Shown: positions 1-7,702 of the stretch, one piece after another
Layout of the letters: each line of letters begins with the position of its first letter
Numbering within the stretch: the first letter of the stretch is position 1
Assembly (NCBI GenBank): GCA_900316475.1
Contig: ONDA01000012.1
Coordinates: 1 to 61,955 of the forward strand
DNA from: an uncultured Prevotellaceae bacterium
GTDB taxonomy: Bacteria > Bacteroidota > Bacteroidia > Bacteroidales > Bacteroidaceae
DNA: 61,955 nt
Reading direction: 5' to 3'
Notes under the pieces: generated by a model
What the model saw: only the letters and a program-made list of their open reading frames with translations
What the model was told of the DNA's origin: nothing
Database searches by the model: none
Position numbers and translations under genes: made by a program

Positions 1-92
1 TAAGTGAAAATTCTGACATGGCAAAATCCTGGGCAACTTTTTGTTGCTCAGGCACTTATAAATAATGTTAAACTATAGTGTTGCGGAATTAA

Positions 93-398
93 GGTTATTA
101 TCAATTCGATAGATTTGAAGCATATGCGGGATATCTGGATGAAGACATGGCTGTAACTAGTCATAGAACATTCAAGATTGCAAATATTATTTCTGCTAAA
201 ATAGGTTAGGAAATGAAGGTAATGTGGAAAGAAGTAATTCCAGACCCTAATGCAAAGTACCTTCATTACTCACACGGGACAGCCCACGGTGAGTGAAATT
301 GAGAACGGACTGAGAATGATTACAAAGAAGAAATGAAAAGAGAATCATGTGCCTTTCCCCATGATTCTTTCGGTGATATATTAGCAAAGATCAAGTAA
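93..398 (+). pseudogene. decayed reading frame (gene remnant)
   Basis: One reading frame runs from about 93 to the stop at 396-398. It is interrupted only by three in-frame stops (near 207, 294 and 300) and otherwise reads like protein, with stretches such as FEAYAGYLDEDMAVTSHR, VIPDPNAKYLHYSHGTAH and FPHDSFGDILAKIK. The same frame being readable on both sides of each stop suggests a gene killed by point mutations rather than random sequence. I do not recognise the family. It lies directly upstream of the four-gene module that begins at 417 and would be the remains of another accessory gene. Sequencing error is unlikely because no frameshift is needed. Confidence is limited by the short length. 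Confidence 0.35.
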
Positions 399-416
399 CT
401 AAATCCAATATACAAT

Positions 417-1007
417 ATGGACAAGATAGATTTCATTGAGTTAGCAACTTATTCTACAGAGAAGTATAAGGAAACTCATAACCGCAATGATGTCCGCTAT
501 ATTCACACTCTTTATGTGGCTATAGATGAAGACAATAATGTCAAGTGTTCAAAAACACCACATATTTTGAAGGGGGCCGTTCAATGTTTATTGATTCATC
601 ATAATCAAATATGGTCAGAAAAGGCGGATTGGTATTCATTGGATGATGTGGAATACATCGACAAAGAAGGATGTGTGTTGGAAAGAAACTTGGGAGGCAA
701 GTTTGATATACAAACCTCCGCTTCAGCCTCAGTGATGACTCTTTCTTATAATGGACAAGAATTATATTCATGTTACGCCCCATGGGAAGACAACATTGGT
801 AAAATATGGAACTTATATTGTGAGGTTAAAGATTTGAAATCGACTAATGAGATTAAACTTGTTGCAAATCTTTTCAAAAAGAATGAAACTATTCTTGAAT
901 TAAAAAAAGAAATAGAGAACTTTAAGTTCACAGAATACCTCTTAGAGCAAGAGCGAAACCAATATAAAAGAATGCTTGACGAAATAAAAGAAATGGTTGA
1001 GAAATAA
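417..1007 (+). CDS. unknown 196-aa protein with C-terminal coiled coil
   Basis: No family was recognised. The first 150 residues look like a mixed alpha/beta soluble domain without signal peptide or membrane segment. Residues about 155-196 are rich in Glu, Lys and Leu with heptad-like spacing, which predicts a coiled coil and so possible oligomerisation or docking on a partner. The stop lies 11 bp before the start of the helicase gene, so the two are probably co-transcribed and this protein may be an accessory or sensor subunit of the helicase (inference). The ATG at 417 is the first in frame after the stop at 396-398. Codon use is AT-rich like the helicase and unlike the xylan genes further on. 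Confidence 0.7.
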   Translation: MDKIDFIELATYSTEKYKETHNRNDVRYIHTLYVAIDEDNNVKCSKTPHILKGAVQCLLIHHNQIWSEKADWYSLDDVEYIDKEGCVLERNLGGKFDIQTSASASVMTLSYNGQELYSCYAPWEDNIGKIWNLYCEVKDLKSTNEIKLVANLFKKNETILELKKEIENFKFTEYLLEQERNQYKRMLDEIKEMVEK

Positions 1008-1018
1008 ATCACTATCCT

Positions 1019-2773
1019 ATGATAAGGAGAAGCGACATATCAGAATTCTTTGACCTCGAAGCAGAGGCCTCCAAGAAGAGTTGGGAAGCGTTGATGAACC
1101 TTCCTATCAAGGATCGTATTCGAAAGCGTAAAGCAATCGATTCTGTCTTTTTGAAACGCTTTGAATCTTTAGAAAGGAATGAAGATAATAAAATTAAGTT
1201 GAGCATTTCTTTTGAAAAGAATCTTGCCGATTTCAAAGAGGGGGATGCTGTCGTGCTTCATGACGGTTCTCCAGCTTATGGTATAAACGCCACCATTTAT
1301 TCAATTGTCGATGACAATAACATCATGCTGGAAGTATATCCACCTAATCTTCCAATACCATATGATGGTTATTTTGACAAGCCTTTACAACTTGACAAAG
1401 ATTGCGTGGACTTACGCGAAAGTGTCTATTACAAATTTCTTGCTGATCTTTCGTATGAAACTAAGTTCTGGGAGAATCTGATTCTTAATAATCCTCATAC
1501 TCCCAAATTTGAGGATTTAGAAAAGTGTAGCGAAGAATTAGATGATACATGTAAAAATTTCAAGTTAAAGCTACTTCCTAATCAACGAGAAGCAATTCTT
1601 AGGAGTATGGCCTCAAAAGATTATTATCTCATGCAAGGCCCTCCGGGAACAGGAAAATCTTTTGTGTTGTCTGTTATCATTATAGAAGAGATAGCCTATT
1701 TTAATCATAAAGTGGTTGTTGTTGGCCCTAACCACATGGCAATTAACAATACATTAGAGCAGGCTTTGAAGCTCGCTCCTCCATACAGCCAGGTTTTTTT
1801 CAAGGTTGGCCAGTCCTACAATGCTCCCAAATTTATAGCTTCGTATGAAGGCAAAGAATATAAAATTGAGAATAATATCAGAATTGACTCAACAAAAGCC
1901 AATACTGCGGATTTTCCGTGGCTAATTGGACTTACTCCTCATTGTCTATATACAAGTAGAGCTAATTATTTGGAATGTGACACGCTCATCATTGACGAAG
2001 CTGGACAGATGACCATCCCATTGGCTTTAATGGGTATGATAAAGGCAAAGAAAGTAATCCTTGCCGGAGATCACAAGCAGCTTCCTCCTATTGTTTCATC
2101 CGAGGAGGTTAGGAAAGAAATGAGACAGTCTGCTTTTCAAAAGCTGATGACTAATGATAATTGCGCAATGCTGGACGTTAGTTTCAGAATGTGTGAGCCA
2201 ATCTGCAATTATGTCTCTGAGCTTTTCTATGATGGTAAGGTAAAACCCATGAAAAAGGGATGTGGTAGCATGATTGTTTGCAATGATTCTCTTTACGATT
2301 TCCATTCTCCAATCATTATTCACAATGTGGATGACGATGGCGAGCAGACATCAGATAAAGAAGCGGAGTTTATAGCAGCAACAATAGCTGGGTTCATTAA
2401 CAAAGGATTGCCAGCAAATGAAGTTGCTGTACTCTCACCATTCAGAGCACAGGCTGCAAACGTGAGAAGATACATCCGTAAGCAAAGCGAAATTACCGAG
2501 GAACAGCGAAAACTGATTGCTGCTGATACTATAGATAAGATGCAAGGTCAAGAAAGAGAAGTTATTATCTATTCGCTTGTATCTGGGGACATGGACTATA
2601 TAACCGAAATGGCTGAGTTCTTATACAACCCCAATAAAATGAACGTTGCTTTTTCCAGAGCAAAATCAAAGCTGATTATTGTTGGAAACATAGAGCAAAT
2701 AAAGAAAATCAGCGCTGTGGAATATCCACACATTAAGAAAATGATTGAGTCAAACCGTGTAAAATTTGTATAA
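1019..2773 (+). CDS. UPF1-like superfamily 1 helicase (AAA_11/AAA_12)
   Basis: This is a 584-residue DNA/RNA helicase of the UPF1/SMUBP2/DNA2-like SF1B group. Visible motifs in order: Walker A GPPGTGKS (residue about 207), Walker B DEAGQ (about 326), motif III GDHKQLPP, motif IV region LSPFRAQ, motif V DTIDKMQGQE and motif VI NVAFSRAKSKL near the end. The first 190 residues carry the small beta-barrel-like region common in this group and no extra nuclease domain. It follows the coiled-coil gene by 11 bp and precedes the AlbA_2 gene by 3 bp, which suggests an operon. Stand-alone helicases of this type are frequent in bacterial defence and mobile islands, so an anti-phage or element-maintenance role is possible but inferred. 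The helicase call is secure. Confidence 0.93.
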   Translation: MIRRSDISEFFDLEAEASKKSWEALMNLPIKDRIRKRKAIDSVFLKRFESLERNEDNKIKLSISFEKNLADFKEGDAVVLHDGSPAYGINATIYSIVDDNNIMLEVYPPNLPIPYDGYFDKPLQLDKDCVDLRESVYYKFLADLSYETKFWENLILNNPHTPKFEDLEKCSEELDDTCKNFKLKLLPNQREAILRSMASKDYYLMQGPPGTGKSFVLSVIIIEEIAYFNHKVVVVGPNHMAINNTLEQALKLAPPYSQVFFKVGQSYNAPKFIASYEGKEYKIENNIRIDSTKANTADFPWLIGLTPHCLYTSRANYLECDTLIIDEAGQMTIPLALMGMIKAKKVILAGDHKQLPPIVSSEEVRKEMRQSAFQKLMTNDNCAMLDVSFRMCEPICNYVSELFYDGKVKPMKKGCGSMIVCNDSLYDFHSPIIIHNVDDDGEQTSDKEAEFIAATIAGFINKGLPANEVAVLSPFRAQAANVRRYIRKQSEITEEQRKLIAADTIDKMQGQEREVIIYSLVSGDMDYITEMAEFLYNPNKMNVAFSRAKSKLIIVGNIEQIKKISAVEYPHIKKMIESNRVKFV

Positions 2774-2776
2774 GAT

Positions 2777-4309
2777 ATGGACAAGAACGACATAAAGAAA
2801 CTTCTGCAAAATGGTGAGCGGCTGACGTTGGAGGCAAAGCTGGCCAAAACGGATGTGCCCAAGTCTGTTTGGATGAGCTATTCTGCTTTTGCAAATACGA
2901 TGGGCGGAACCATCTTACTAGGTGTTTCTGAGGACTTGAAGGAGAAAGACCTTGCAAAGAGGTTTCGAATAGAAGGGGTTGATGATGCAGAAAGAATCAG
3001 GAAAGATTTCTGGAATACTATCAACAGTAATAAGGTGAGTGCCAACATCCTGACAGATAGTGATGTGGAAGTGGTGGATGTGGATGGCGATGACGTGGTT
3101 TGCATCCATGTGCCGATGGCAGATTGGCATGTAAAACCTGTCTATCTGAATGAGAATGTATATAAGAATACGTACAAACGTAACCACGAGGGAGACTACC
3201 ACTGCACGGAACAACAGGTGAGGGCAATGATTCGTGACTCCTACGAGGGAGGAAACGACGGAGCTCTGATGGAGCATTACGACATGGATGATGTTGATCC
3301 CGACACGCTACGTAGATACCGTACATTGTTTCAATTCAGGAATGAGGGACATATATGGAATGAAGTAGATGACAAGACCTTCCTGAGGAACCTTGGCGGC
3401 TATATCGTTGACCGTGAGACAGGCAAAGAGGGATTGACAATGGCAGGCCTGATGATGTTTGGCAAGGGACTTTCGATACAAGAACGATTTGCCAACTTCA
3501 GGATGGACTACATTGATTTCTGCAATCTGATAGGTGAAGAGCGTTATAGTGACCGCTTGACCTACGACGGACGCTGGGAGAACAATTTGTATCAGTTCTT
3601 TAGCCGAGTGATTCCTAAAGTGACCTTCGACCTTCCGCGCCCATTCCGGATGGAAGGTATTCAGCGAATAGATGACACACCCCTGCATAAAGCAGTGCGT
3701 GAGGCATTTACTAACGCCATTATCCATGCTGATATTATGCTGGAGGCGGGGGTGCTGCGGATTGAGAAGCATGAAGACCGACTGGTTTTCCGCAATCCTG
3801 GGTTATTGATGCTGCCCCTGAAGGACATCTATGAGGGCGGCGTATCAAAAGCCCGTAACCCCAAGATGCAGAATATGCTAAGGATGATTGGCTATGGTGA
3901 GAACCTCGGATCTGGCTTTCCAATGATACTTAGTGCTTGGAAAGAGGCTGGTTGGGGTGAGCCTATTTTGGACAACCGCTTGGATGTGGATGAGGTCGCC
4001 TTGGTGCTCCCTATTAAAAGAATTGAAGGCAGCAACTCCAAAAGTGGCCCCAAAAGTGGCCCCAAAAGTGGCCCCAAAAGTGGCCCCAAAAACAGAAAAA
4101 GTGACCCCAAAAAGTTGTCTCCGCAGGAACGACTTGATATGATTATAGCTATTATCAAAAATAACCCGCGAATTACTCGTAAGGATATTGAAGATATGCT
4201 TGGTGTAGGTCATACTACCATACAAAATGACCTCCGTATTTTGAAAGAACAATATGGTGTACGCTACGAAGGGCCTAGCAAAACCGGCAAATGGGTAATA
4301 GATAAGTGA
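2777..4309 (+). CDS. AlbA_2 domain / HATPase_c_4 / winged-helix protein (COG2865 type)
   Basis: A 510-residue putative transcriptional regulator or helicase-related protein. Residues about 10-125 form an AlbA_2 (Schlafen-like nucleic acid-binding) domain with the typical GGTILLGVSE core. Residues about 290-400 match HATPase_c_4, with REAFTNAIIHAD as the N-box-like motif and a GYGENLGSGFPMI segment. A four-fold SGPK repeat (about 423-438) forms a linker, and the last 60 residues form a winged helix (RITRKDIEDMLGVGHTTIQ). Proteins of this class are common in Bacteroidales accessory regions. Their biochemical role is poorly defined; some sit in defence clusters. The start is 3 bp after the helicase stop, and the next gene starts 3 bp after this one ends, so all three are probably co-translated. 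Confidence 0.88.
   Translation: MDKNDIKKLLQNGERLTLEAKLAKTDVPKSVWMSYSAFANTMGGTILLGVSEDLKEKDLAKRFRIEGVDDAERIRKDFWNTINSNKVSANILTDSDVEVVDVDGDDVVCIHVPMADWHVKPVYLNENVYKNTYKRNHEGDYHCTEQQVRAMIRDSYEGGNDGALMEHYDMDDVDPDTLRRYRTLFQFRNEGHIWNEVDDKTFLRNLGGYIVDRETGKEGLTMAGLMMFGKGLSIQERFANFRMDYIDFCNLIGEERYSDRLTYDGRWENNLYQFFSRVIPKVTFDLPRPFRMEGIQRIDDTPLHKAVREAFTNAIIHADIMLEAGVLRIEKHEDRLVFRNPGLLMLPLKDIYEGGVSKARNPKMQNMLRMIGYGENLGSGFPMILSAWKEAGWGEPILDNRLDVDEVALVLPIKRIEGSNSKSGPKSGPKSGPKSGPKNRKSDPKKLSPQERLDMIIAIIKNNPRITRKDIEDMLGVGHTTIQNDLRILKEQYGVRYEGPSKTGKWVIDK
4043..4111 (+). repeat. 12-bp coding tandem repeat (SGPK linker)
   Basis: The unit AGTGGCCCCAAA is present four times without change at 4043-4090. A diverged fifth copy, AGTGACCCCAAA, lies at 4100-4111. 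Each unit encodes Ser-Gly-Pro-Lys in the linker before the winged helix. Perfect copies suggest recent slippage, so copy number probably varies between strains without shifting the frame. Confidence 0.9.
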
Positions 4310-4312
4310 ATT

Positions 4313-4906
4313 ATGACCCAACTCGAATTACAACAATACCTGCTCCGCGAGTACCCACAAGAGAATGCTCGGTGTGAGTGGAAGGAATTTAAGAATCTGA
4401 AGAACTCGTTCTGTGGGGACGAAAAGGATGATGTGATTTCCTATGTGTCGGCTATTGCCAACATGGAGGGTGGTTTTCTCGTTGTTGGTGTGCATGACAA
4501 GACACTGGAGATTGTCGGCACAGACACCTATAACTATGACAGACAGAAGGCAATACTCCGATTGACGGAACGTTGCACGAACCTGTCGAGCGAGGGACTG
4601 GACATCGAAGAGTATATCACAGACGACACCCAAAAGGTGGTATGGGTAATTCATATCCCTAAACATCTACCCAAACGTCCAGTCTATGCGCACGATAAGG
4701 CATGGCAACGGATAGAGGACTCTTTGGTGGAGCTGACACAAGAGCATTTGAATGCAATCCTTGAATACATAAAAGACGTTCTTCCTTCAACGAAGTCTAT
4801 GGAACAAAAGCGCAGGCTGCTTCGACACATATTGGAAGAAATGAAAAATGAGAATATGATTCTGGTCAATGGCCGTACTTGGTTTGAAAATGGCTATAAA
4901 AGCTAA
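4313..4906 (+). CDS. short AlbA_2 (Schlafen-like) domain protein
   Basis: A 197-residue protein whose first 130 residues match the AlbA_2 nucleic acid-binding domain: ECGEWKEF-like N-terminus (CEWKEFKN), GGFLVVGVHD core and IPKHLPKRPVY. The remaining 65 residues are helical and end in a short wing-like segment (ILVNGRTWFENGY). It lacks the ATPase-like region of its upstream neighbour, so it is either a naturally short member or a C-terminal truncation that still ends in an ordinary stop. It begins 3 bp after the previous gene and is the last gene of the module. Two adjacent AlbA_2 proteins of different length suggest that they could work as a pair (inference). Confidence 0.8.
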   Translation: MTQLELQQYLLREYPQENARCEWKEFKNLKNSFCGDEKDDVISYVSAIANMEGGFLVVGVHDKTLEIVGTDTYNYDRQKAILRLTERCTNLSSEGLDIEEYITDDTQKVVWVIHIPKHLPKRPVYAHDKAWQRIEDSLVELTQEHLNAILEYIKDVLPSTKSMEQKRRLLRHILEEMKNENMILVNGRTWFENGYKS

Positions 4907-5248
4907 ACTTATGGCCAAATTATAGCCAAGTACTTAAAATATGGCCAAATGGTAAAGGCTATTGAAGTAACAAACCATTGTTCCTGTTGAGATATGGAGA
5001 CGACAAGAAACTGGAAGTATAGTTTCTTTCGGTTTCTTATCTTACTTATGACTCGAAAGCGATTGTTGCCGCCGAAGAAAGCAGCGGGCACACAGGAGGT
5101 CGATTTGCGGTAGCGGCGGGAACAGACTTCGGCAAGGCAACTTGGGGCAAATGCCTGCCACACCCATGCTTGTCACTGTTGCATACCCACACCTCTTACA
5201 CCTGGCACTTAACTATTTGATTTTCAGTATTCGTTCTCTGGCGGCTAA
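4907..5248. other. intergenic region, no supported gene
   Basis: No convincing coding region. The sequence ATGGCCAAAT occurs at 4911-4920 and again at 4941-4950, exactly 30 bp apart, with a related ATAGCCAAG between them, so a small iteron-like group is present. A 39-codon frame at 4994-5113 (starting METTRNW) has no recognised homologue and atypical composition and was not called a gene. The region leads into the repeat-rich leader of the VirE-type gene. Confidence 0.5.
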
Positions 5249-5284
5249 GTCGCACCAAGTGTCGCACCAGGTGTTGCACCGTGC
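5249..5284. repeat. 12-bp tandem repeat, GTCGCACC type
   Basis: Three consecutive 12-bp units (GTCGCACCAAGT, GTCGCACCAGGT, GTTGCACCGTGC) lie in the non-coding leader of the VirE-type gene. Related TCGCACCTG and GCGCACCTG units occur on the minus strand next to the VirE remnant near 36310-36337, so this repeat type travels with the element. Confidence 0.75.
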
Positions 5285-5320
5285 TGGTACCGAATGTTTC
5301 ACGGAAGGGGTCGGTAACGT

Positions 5321-5372
5321 CACGGCCTCTCATGAAAATTTCACGGCCTCTCAGAAAAACGAGAGGCCGTGA
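5321..5372. repeat. direct repeat plus perfect 12-bp hairpin
   Basis: CACGGCCTCTC at 5321-5331 is repeated at 5342-5352. TCACGGCCTCTC at 5341-5352 then pairs perfectly with GAGAGGCCGTGA at 5361-5372 around an 8-base loop. A partial copy TTTCACGGCC follows at 5381-5390. No T-run follows on either strand, so this is probably not an intrinsic terminator; a protein-binding or RNA structure in the leader is possible. Confidence 0.8.
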
Positions 5373-5391
5373 CAGAAATGTTTCACGGCCG

Positions 5392-5454
5392 CTGGTGCTA
5401 CCAACTGGTGTTACCGCTGGTGCTACTATCAGGTGTGACCACTGGTGCTACCAG
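5392..5454. repeat. five imperfect 12-13-bp repeats, CTGGTGCTACC type
   Basis: Five consecutive units (starting at 5392, 5405, 5417, 5430 and 5442) follow the pattern CTGGTGCTACCA with one to four changes each. They lie about 120-240 bp upstream of the proposed start of the VirE-type gene. Together with 5249-5284 and 5321-5372 they make the leader a mosaic of three unrelated 12-bp-period repeat families. Confidence 0.8.
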
Positions 5455-5572
5455 CCGAGCATCGTAACTGCGTTGATTTCCAAAGCGTTATGATTCGGGT
5501 GTGCTGGGTGCGACACTGTAAGTCGTTACCTTCCAGAGGCTTGTGATTTTAGGATTCCGCTACCCCCTGCCG

Positions 5573-5608
5573 TTTGCTTGCCGCTTTCCATATAATGTGC
5601 TACCTTTG
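5573..5608 (+). promoter_or_regulatory. Bacteroidales-type promoter for the VirE-type gene
   Basis: TACCTTTG at 5601-5608 is a full match to the Bacteroidales -7 element TAnnTTTG. A TTTG at 5573-5576 is slightly too far (24 bp) for an ideal -33 box; the partly matching TTG at 5578-5580 is better spaced. Transcription would begin near 5615, which excludes the in-frame ATG at 5574 and favours the ATG at 5631 as the start codon. Confidence 0.6.
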
Positions 5609-5630
5609 CAGCCGAAATCATCAAAACGGT

Positions 5631-7679
5631 ATGGATATGGAAATGAAAGTTACGAGAATCAAGACGAAGCACGGCAAGTGGGGAAAGCCACTCGCGATGA
5701 CCGTGGAGGAACTGGCTGCTGCCATCAGCAGCGACAAGTGGCAGACAGAGGTGGAACGTATAGCGCTGACGCGACACCGCGACCGCCTGCCCTACGTGAT
5801 ATTCTCGGGACTTTTCGACCGACAGGGACTGCACTGCCTGCGTCAGCCTACGGGCCTGATGCTGCTCAGTATTGCCCTGCCTGCCGATTCCGCCCAGGCG
5901 GCTCTGCTGCGCCACAGCGTGGAGCAGCTGCCGCAGACCGTGATGGCCTTTACAGGCGTCAGCCGTCGCACCCTGAAAGTGGTAGTGCGCTGTCTGCCTG
6001 CAAACGGACTGTTGCCTGCTGACTCGACTGCCTATCTCAGTTTCCTGAGTCTGGCGCAGCAGCAGGCGGCCCGTTATATCGAGGCTATGTGCGGCTGCGA
6101 GGTGCCGCTGGTCGAGGAGTCGCTGCAGCGGGGCTGTCGGCTGAGCTACGACGCGCGTGTCTATATGAATGCTGGTGCCGCGCCCCTGACGGTGCTCAGT
6201 ACGGTGGAGATGTTAGCCCGCTATCCCTTGGCCCGTACCGACCGCTACGGCAACACCGTCAGCGAGCCGTTGTGGGCCGACATCGAGCGCGAGCGTGCCG
6301 ACTTCTACGCCTGTCTGACGCGTGCTCAGGAGACTGTCACCCTGGACACCGCTGACCCTGCCAGCGCCGAGGCACTGGTGGTGGAGCTGGCACGCCTCTG
6401 CCGCAAGTCTGCGCTCCCCGAGGAGTCATGCGTCCAGCGTACGGGTTTCTACCGCCACTGGCACCTGTCGGTAGACGAGGTACGCCGCATCTTCCGCACC
6501 GTCTACCAGAACAACGCCGAGGGGCGTCCCTGGTCTCAGATGACGGAGAAGGAGCGTATTGCCCGTAAGGTCAAGGACTTCTTCGAGCGCCGCTACGAGC
6601 TGCGCTATAACGTCATGAAGCGTGGCGAGGAGTTCCGCCCGCGGGGCATCGATTACCATCCGTGGATGCCCCTTACCGACCGCGACATCAACCGTATCGG
6701 TCAGGAGCAGATGCTCGACTGCGGTGCCGCGTGGCCCATCGACATCAAGCAGTATGCCAAGTCGAGTCTCGTGCCCAAGTACAACCCCGTGCACGAGTTC
6801 CTTGCCGGCTGTGGCTCGTGGGACCAGCGTCATGACTACATCGGCGACCTGGCCCGCCGCGTGCCCTGCCACTATGCGGAGTGGCCTCAGCTGTTCCACC
6901 GCTGGTTTCTCGGTATGGTTGCCACCTGGCTGGGCCGCAGCCGCGACCATGCCAACAGCGTGGTGCCGATGCTCGTCGGAGAGCAGGGCTGCCGGAAGTC
7001 TACGTTCTGCAAACTGCTGCTGCCCCACTCGCTGCGTGAGTACTATATCGACGACATCAAGCTCGACAACGCCGAGCAGGTGGAGCGCATGCTGGGGCGT
7101 ATGGCCCTGGTGAACATCGACGAGTATAACGCCAAGACCGAGCGCGAGCAGGCCAAGATCAAGCGCATCCTGACCGAGCGCGACGTGCAGGTGCGACTCA
7201 TGCGTTCGGAGCAGTACCTGATGGTACAGCGCATGGCCTCGTTCATCGCCACCACCAACGAGCGTCAGCCCCTGAACGACCCCACGGGAAGCCGCCGCTA
7301 CCTCTGTGTCGAGGTGACGGGGCAGATTGACACCATCACCCCCATCAACTACCAGCAGCTCTACGCCCAGGCCCTCTATGAGCTGGAGCACGGCGAGCCC
7401 TACTATATGACGTCCGAGGAGGAACAGCTGATGCAGCGTCACAACGAACAGTTCCAAAACCTGTCGACGGCCGACATCCTGCTCAGCACCTACTATGTCC
7501 CCGCGCCGCGCTCGCAGCAGAACTTCATGCGTGCCGTCGACATCCTCGCCGACCTGCAGCAGTGTGTCAAGGGCAGCGACCGTCCCAACATGTCGCGGCT
7601 GGTGAAGGCCCTGAAGGCCGCCCACTTCGAGTACGGAGCCCGCCAGGGTGTCCGTGGCTGGTACGCCCGGCGGCTGTGA
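5631..7679 (+). CDS. VirE/VapE-type P-loop protein (VirE_N, VirE, DUF3874)
   Basis: A 683-residue protein of the virulence-associated E family found on Bacteroidales mobile elements. Residues about 40-190 match the VirE N-terminal (BT4734-like) domain. Residues about 350-590 form the VirE P-loop core, with an upstream block around YAKSSLVPKYNPVHEF, a Walker-A-like GEQGCRKST at about 448 and Walker-B-like NIDEYN at about 494. FIATTNERQPLNDPTGSRR follows, and the C-terminal 100 residues carry the DUF3874-type block (MTSEEEQLMQRHNEQF). These proteins are thought to act in replication or transfer of the element. The frame stays open to an ATG at 5574, but that lies upstream of the promoter, so 5631 (MDMEMK) is preferred. 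The stop is 23 bp from the end of the convergent GH115 gene. A deleted copy lies at 36090-36290. Confidence 0.87.
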   Translation: MDMEMKVTRIKTKHGKWGKPLAMTVEELAAAISSDKWQTEVERIALTRHRDRLPYVIFSGLFDRQGLHCLRQPTGLMLLSIALPADSAQAALLRHSVEQLPQTVMAFTGVSRRTLKVVVRCLPANGLLPADSTAYLSFLSLAQQQAARYIEAMCGCEVPLVEESLQRGCRLSYDARVYMNAGAAPLTVLSTVEMLARYPLARTDRYGNTVSEPLWADIERERADFYACLTRAQETVTLDTADPASAEALVVELARLCRKSALPEESCVQRTGFYRHWHLSVDEVRRIFRTVYQNNAEGRPWSQMTEKERIARKVKDFFERRYELRYNVMKRGEEFRPRGIDYHPWMPLTDRDINRIGQEQMLDCGAAWPIDIKQYAKSSLVPKYNPVHEFLAGCGSWDQRHDYIGDLARRVPCHYAEWPQLFHRWFLGMVATWLGRSRDHANSVVPMLVGEQGCRKSTFCKLLLPHSLREYYIDDIKLDNAEQVERMLGRMALVNIDEYNAKTEREQAKIKRILTERDVQVRLMRSEQYLMVQRMASFIATTNERQPLNDPTGSRRYLCVEVTGQIDTITPINYQQLYAQALYELEHGEPYYMTSEEEQLMQRHNEQFQNLSTADILLSTYYVPAPRSQQNFMRAVDILADLQQCVKGSDRPNMSRLVKALKAAHFEYGARQGVRGWYARRL

Positions 7680-7702
7680 GTTTTGTTCTATTTTTCAGGG
7701 AG

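Noticed and set aside
48-266. A 72-codon minus-strand frame near the left edge
   Set aside because: Low-complexity, Phe/Ile/Ser-rich, no motif; the plus-strand decayed frame explains the region better.
5341-5372. Perfect 12-bp hairpin as an intrinsic terminator of the AlbA_2 operon
   Set aside because: No T-run follows on either strand and it lies over 430 bp after the last gene, amid related direct repeats.
5249-5454. CRISPR-like array
   Set aside because: Units are about 12 bp, adjacent and without unique spacers; no cas genes in the window.
5142-5493. Short open frames in the VirE leader (MGQMPATPM and MLVPNVSRK frames)
   Set aside because: They consist of translated 12-bp repeats and differ in frame between repeat families; no start context or conserved motif.
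6426-7625. A 399-codon minus-strand frame opposite the VirE-type gene
   Set aside because: Antisense shadow of a gene with clear P-loop and DUF3874 motifs; translation is repetitive and His/Leu/Val rich.
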